Shown here in pieces: positions 60,316-64,000 of a stretch of DNA of 64,000 nt. Below the pieces are notes generated by a model that saw only the letters and a program-made list of their open reading frames with translations, was not told the origin of the DNA and searched no databases. Source of the stretch: Saprospiraceae bacterium (GTDB lineage Bacteria > Bacteroidota > Bacteroidia > Chitinophagales > Saprospiraceae); the NCBI GenBank assembly GCA_026129545.1, contig JAHCHX010000001.1:867501-931500 (forward strand), written 5' to 3'. Each line of letters opens with the position of its first letter. Within the stretch, counting starts at the first letter, position 1. The position numbers and the translations under genes are program-made.

Positions 60316-61704
60316 TCAATACCGTTCCCAAATCATCTCCAAAATCCGCTGCATCTCTTGCTTCCATGGCTCGTCGCTGCCCACAAAATGATTGTGCATA
60401 AAACTGAAAATCAGGGTTTTGCCGCGCTTGGTCGTCACATATCCGCTTAGGCAGTGCACCCCACTCATGCTGCCGGTCTTTGCAAAAACGTAGGGCTTGC
60501 CATCCTTGCCCTTGTACCAGCCTGCCACTGTGCCATGCACCCCGCCTGCCGGAAAAAGCGAACGCAACGGCTCGTGCGGCTGCTCTTTCCAGAGTTTCAA
60601 CAGCACTTGCGCGAAGTCGCGTGGGCTTGCCAAATTGTACCTCGAAAGCCCGGACCCGTCCACCCAGCGCGGGCGCTGCGGAAGCGAGATGAGCACACTG
60701 TCGAGCATCCACCTAATTATGGTGTCTTGTTGGAGGACACCGAATTTTTGTCCTGCGCACACCAGCAGCATTTGCTCGGCGATGAAGTTGTCGCTTTGGT
60801 GCATCATTCGGCGCAGGACGGTGTCGAGGGGGGTGGAGTAAAGGGTGGGCCAACCATCCCCCGTGTTATAGACCTGCACTGTCGTAGGCAAAGATTCAGC
60901 GGGGTAATGCAATGTGTCCAACAACAAAGAGAGCGTTTTCGCATTGGCTTGCCACATCGGAATCTCCTTTGAAAAGCCCGGTTTGAAGTTGGACTCGCTG
61001 TAATAGGGCAATGATATGGTGTCGGAAAACGCTTGCCGAAAAATAGCGTTGCCGTCTATTTGGTCGTAGTCATCTCGTTGTTTCAAAAAAGATTTGAAAA
61101 AAGGAGGGCTAACCTCCCAATCGGAGGAGGTTTTGGTCAGGCGAGCCATATTGCCATACAGGGGCATTTCGGCCAGCTCGGGGGAATAACGTTCGTTGAA
61201 GTCATCCCATGCCCAGCCCGGGCCGAAGCGGTTTATCTTATGATGTCTGTAAAATAACCCCAGAAAACCGTTTTTTTTGAGCAACTCGAAGGGTGTCTGC
61301 CATGCCTCGAATTTAGGGTGCAAAAAAGTAGGGTCCCCCGTGCCGCTAATGAGCCAGCCAAGATACCAAACAGGGTCGCTTGATTCAGGGACAGGGGAAT
61401 AGCGCAAAGCAGGCACCGAATCCCCCAGCACTTCCAGACAAGTCGCCAGCGTGAAAATCTTCGTGTTCGAGGCGGGAGTGAAATACTTGTCGCCGTTCAC
61501 GTCGGCCAAAGTTTGTCCGCTTTGCGGGTCAAGCAAGGTGAAGCCGGTGAAAGCCCTGCTGAACACGGACGATTTTTCAACTTCCCTTTGGATTTTTCTG
61601 GAAAAACGGCGCTCGGCGTGGCGGGAAGTGGCGCAGGATGAAAGCACAAGCGCTAATCCTGCGGTTGCCGCGACAAGAGCGAACAAGGAACGACAACGCA
61701 TCAT
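60316..61704 (-). CDS. dacB: D-alanyl-D-alanine carboxypeptidase/endopeptidase, PBP4 type
   Basis: 462 residues from ATG 61704 (another at 61701). Lipoprotein signal [10 protein letters not shown] with Cys24. Class C-type low-mass PBP motifs: SNTK (79-82, in [11 protein letters not shown]), SDN in QSDNFIAEQ near 300, KTG in [14 protein letters not shown] near 406. It trims peptidoglycan peptides in the periplasm, tied to the outer or inner membrane by lipid. Usual family length is 450-500. Divergent from dut, 118 bases between starts. Confidence 0.9.
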   Translation of the reverse strand: MMRCRSLFALVAATAGLALVLSSCATSRHAERRFSRKIQREVEKSSVFSRAFTGFTLLDPQSGQTLADVNGDKYFTPASNTKIFTLATCLEVLGDSVPALRYSPVPESSDPVWYLGWLISGTGDPTFLHPKFEAWQTPFELLKKNGFLGLFYRHHKINRFGPGWAWDDFNERYSPELAEMPLYGNMARLTKTSSDWEVSPPFFKSFLKQRDDYDQIDGNAIFRQAFSDTISLPYYSESNFKPGFSKEIPMWQANAKTLSLLLDTLHYPAESLPTTVQVYNTGDGWPTLYSTPLDTVLRRMMHQSDNFIAEQMLLVCAGQKFGVLQQDTIIRWMLDSVLISLPQRPRWVDGSGLSRYNLASPRDFAQVLLKLWKEQPHEPLRSLFPAGGVHGTVAGWYKGKDGKPYVFAKTGSMSGVHCLSGYVTTKRGKTLIFSFMHNHFVGSDEPWKQEMQRILEMIWERY

Positions 61705-61822
61705 TTTTTTTGAGCCGCAAGATATAACCCAGCCGTTTTTGGCTCGAATTTTATTCACCACAAAGACATCGTGCGCCAATTCAGCATCACGCACTACTTT
61801 TGCCGCCAAAATCAGCCAAGCC

Positions 61823-62257
61823 TTGGAAGTCAAAATCATCAACCAATCGCCACACCCTTTGCCTCAGTACGAGACGGCAGGCAGCGCCGGCATGGATTTG
61901 CGGGCACATCTTGTCGAACCCATCACGCTCCAACCGCTCGAAAGGGCGCTGGTGCCGACGGGTCTTTTTATCGAACTGCCCAATGGATTTGAGGCTCAGA
62001 TTCGACCCCGGAGCGGGCTTGCCGCCAAACGCGGCCTCACGATGCTCAACTCGCCCGGCACGATTGACAGCGACTACCGCGGCGAAATCAAGTGCATCGT
62101 CGTCAACCTCTCCAACGAACCACAAACCATCGAACCCGGCGAGCGCGTGGCTCAAATGGTTATTGCGCGATACGAACAGATAACTTGGCTCAAAACCCAA
62201 ACCTTGACGGAGACCGAACGCGGTACTGGTGGGTTTGGCAGCACGGGAAAAACATAG
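61823..62257 (+). CDS. dut: dUTP diphosphatase
   Basis: 144 residues from a TTG at 61823 (read [20 protein letters not shown]); there is no ATG in frame between the far upstream and the family N-terminus, so a TTG start fits best. Trimeric dUTPase motifs are all present: SAGMDL (21-26), PRSGL (62-66), [10 protein letters not shown] (79-88), ERVAQMVI (107-114) and [10 protein letters not shown] (133-142). It hydrolyses dUTP to dUMP and PPi, preventing uracil in DNA. The nucleotidyltransferase follows 45 bases later. Confidence 0.92.
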   Translation: MEVKIINQSPHPLPQYETAGSAGMDLRAHLVEPITLQPLERALVPTGLFIELPNGFEAQIRPRSGLAAKRGLTMLNSPGTIDSDYRGEIKCIVVNLSNEPQTIEPGERVAQMVIARYEQITWLKTQTLTETERGTGGFGSTGKT

Positions 62258-62302
62258 ACACACCTTCTTGGCCACACTGTAATATCAGTCAACCTTCTGA
62301 AT

Positions 62303-63310
62303 ATGAAGATTATAATCCCCATGGCAGGTCGAGGCACCAGATTGCGTCCTCACACCCTCACAGTCCCCAAACCGCTCATCCCGGTAGCGGGCAAGCCCAT
62401 TATCCAACGGTTGGTGGAGGATTTGGCCGAGGCCTACGGCAAAAAAATTGAGGAAATCGCGTTCATCGTGGGCGACTTTGGCCCGGAGGTGGAGCGGGAG
62501 TTGATGGGCATCGCTCATTCGCTGGGTGCCAAAGGCAAACTTTATCGGCAAGAAAAAGCCTTAGGAGTAGGGCACGCCATCTACTGTGCGTGGGAGAGCC
62601 TGAACGGCCCGTGCATGATTGCTTTTGCCGACACGCTTTTCAAGGCCAACTTCAAGTTCGACACCAGCGAGGAAGGGTTCATCTGGGTGCAGCGCGTGAA
62701 AGACCCCTCTTCCTTCGGAGTGGTGAAGTTGGACGAACAAGGCTACGTCACCGAATTTGCCGAAAAACCGGCCGCTTTCATCTCTGATTTGGCCATCGTC
62801 GGTATCTACTATTTCCGCGAGGGCGAAAATTTGCGCAAGGCGTTGCATCACATCATCTCCAACGAAATTCGAGAAAAAAACGAATTTCAACTCACCACGG
62901 CGCTCGAGATTTTGAAAAACGAGGGAGTGCGTTTTCGCACCGGGGAAATCGAAGAATGGCTCGACTGCGGCAACAAGGAAGCCATATTGCATTCCAACGA
63001 GCGAATGTTGGAGTTTCACCGCAACAATGGTTTGGTGTCGTCCAATGCGGTGATAGAAAACAGCGTCATCGTGCAGCCCTGTTTCGTGGGCGACCACGCC
63101 GTGATACGAAACGCCGTGATAGGCCCATACGTCAGTGTCGGGCATCATTCGGTGGTCGAAAACACCGTTATCACCAACAGCATCATCCAGAACAAATCTC
63201 AAATCAAAAATGCCGTGCTCGACTACTCAATGGTCGGCAATTCGAGCCGCTACATCGGCTCCCGCGACGAGTTGAATCTGGGCGACTATTCAAACTTTTC
63301 AAAGCGATGA
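62303..63310 (+). CDS. Sugar-phosphate nucleotidyltransferase with left-handed beta-helix tail
   Basis: 335 residues. Makes an NDP-sugar from sugar-1-phosphate and NTP. N-terminal GxGTRLRPxTxxxPKPL signature (IIPMAGRGTRLRPHTLTVPK), VGHAIYCAWESLNGPCMIAF, FADTLF with the metal Asp, and EFAEKPAAFISDLAIVGIYY. The C-terminal third has hexapeptide repeats (VIENSVIVQPCFVGDHAVIR, NAVIGPYVSVGHHSVVENTV). It resembles RmlA/ManC-type and GlmU-like forms; the base and sugar cannot be fixed. Its neighbour GT9 suggests cell-surface glycan synthesis. Confidence 0.88.
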   Translation: MKIIIPMAGRGTRLRPHTLTVPKPLIPVAGKPIIQRLVEDLAEAYGKKIEEIAFIVGDFGPEVERELMGIAHSLGAKGKLYRQEKALGVGHAIYCAWESLNGPCMIAFADTLFKANFKFDTSEEGFIWVQRVKDPSSFGVVKLDEQGYVTEFAEKPAAFISDLAIVGIYYFREGENLRKALHHIISNEIREKNEFQLTTALEILKNEGVRFRTGEIEEWLDCGNKEAILHSNERMLEFHRNNGLVSSNAVIENSVIVQPCFVGDHAVIRNAVIGPYVSVGHHSVVENTVITNSIIQNKSQIKNAVLDYSMVGNSSRYIGSRDELNLGDYSNFSKR

Positions 63311-63344
63311 GAAACCCGCGCATCGCGCAATTGTCAGTTGTATT

Positions 63345-64000
63345 TTGAAAATCCTCCTCCTGCGTTTCTCTTCCATCGGCGACATTGTGCTCACCAGCCC
63401 GGTGTCGCGTTGTTTGAAAAAGCAACTCGACGCGGAAGTGCATTTTTGCACCAAACGCGCCTTTGCCCCCATACTCCTGCCCAACCCGCACATTGCCCGG
63501 GTTTTTGCCTTTGAAAAAGAAGTGAGCGAGGTGATAAGTGATTTGAAAAAAGAACGGTACGACCTCGTGGTGGATTTGCACCACAACCTTCGCAGCCTCC
63601 GAACCAAACTCGCCTTGGGGCGCCCTTCGCGCGTGTTCGACAAACTGAACATGGAAAAGTGGCTGTTGGTCAATTTTAAAATAGACAGGTTGCCCCGAAC
63701 GCACATCGTGCATCGCTACCTGCAAACGGTGGCGCATCTGGGGGTGCGCTACGACGGCGCAGGGCTCGACTATTTCATTCCGCCCGACGAGGAAGTGCAT
63801 CTGGCAGATTGGTCGCCTTTGCTCAAAAAAGGGCGCTATGTTGCTTTTGTGCTGGGTGCCACGCACGCCACCAAGCGCCTGCCAACGGAAAAAATCGCAG
63901 AAATTTGTCGGCAAATAGACCAACCCATCGCACTGCTTGGAGGGAAGGCCGAGCAAGGCGTCGCCAATGGGATTGTTGGCCCAAATGTTGTCAACCTCTG
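63345..64000 (+). CDS. Glycosyltransferase family 9, 3' end cut by window edge
   Basis: At least 218 residues. Starts at TTG 63345 (MKILLLRFSSIGDIVLTSPV is the family N-terminus; no ATG fits). Rossmann motif KILLLRFSSIGDIVLTSP, DLVVDLHHNLRSLRTKL, VAFVLGATHATKRLPTEKIA and ALLGGKAEQG are typical of heptosyltransferase-like enzymes in LPS core synthesis. It runs off the right edge before the C-terminal NDS signature. Follows the nucleotidyltransferase by 34 bases. Confidence 0.85.
   Translation, partial: MKILLLRFSSIGDIVLTSPVSRCLKKQLDAEVHFCTKRAFAPILLPNPHIARVFAFEKEVSEVISDLKKERYDLVVDLHHNLRSLRTKLALGRPSRVFDKLNMEKWLLVNFKIDRLPRTHIVHRYLQTVAHLGVRYDGAGLDYFIPPDEEVHLADWSPLLKKGRYVAFVLGATHATKRLPTEKIAEICRQIDQPIALLGGKAEQGVANGIVGPNVVNL

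Overview
The window looks like chromosomal DNA of a gliding-type Bacteroidota, most likely near the Saprospiria (Saprospiraceae or Haliscomenobacteraceae-like). About eleven secreted proteins or fragments end in a type IX secretion (T9SS) sorting domain, and one ends in the gliding-motility type B C-terminal domain. There is an Oar-like TonB-dependent receptor, and several promoters carry the Bacteroidota -7 element TAnnTTTG (or TAnnTTCG). I saw no rRNA, convincing tRNA, CRISPR array, phage or transposase gene. Start codons were moved downstream of the longest ORF wherever a signal peptide or family N-terminus required it.

Layout. 1-13 kb: a cut-off glycosyltransferase 9, two secreted proteins, the Oar-like receptor, an ABC ATPase, a 58-residue membrane protein, gatC, a deoxynucleoside kinase and PEP carboxylase. 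13-17.7 kb: one 1568-residue exported protein of unknown function. 18-24 kb: two tandem dockerin/cohesin-like T9SS paralogues and a gliding-CTD protein. 24-28.7 kb: GH51 arabinofuranosidase, a secreted VOC protein and a sialate O-acetylesterase (polysaccharide side-chain removal). 28.7-33.5 kb: yqgE, fabD with an unknown partner, ilvE, a methyltransferase and a PAP2 phosphatase. 33.5-38.7 kb: a large T9SS protein, an RNA methyltransferase pair and a lipoprotein RidA.

38.6-49.06 kb is the most unusual part. It is a tripled B-A gene pair, all on the minus strand. A1, A2 and A3 are 509-residue beta-propeller-like T9SS proteins of identical length. B3 is a metzincin/beta-helix T9SS protein. B2' and B1' are 5'-truncated copies that keep only its C-terminal part. 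Sequence blocks are shared in a patchwork between copies. The full-length B3 gene has a 7-bp tandem repeat (three copies) in its signal-peptide region that puts its only plausible ATG out of frame, while two copies would restore it. I propose this as a candidate phase- and cassette-variable surface-protein locus; that is inference.

49-64 kb: a 224-bp MITE-like element, an alpha-2-macroglobulin with a TonB-plug-like insert, an RlpA/SPOR protein, a two-oxidase plus FGGY-kinase operon, a GNAT enzyme, a PBP4-type peptidase, dUTPase, a sugar nucleotidyltransferase and a second cut-off glycosyltransferase 9. A 100-bp interspersed repeat (three full copies and one partial) lies in intergenic DNA near gene starts.
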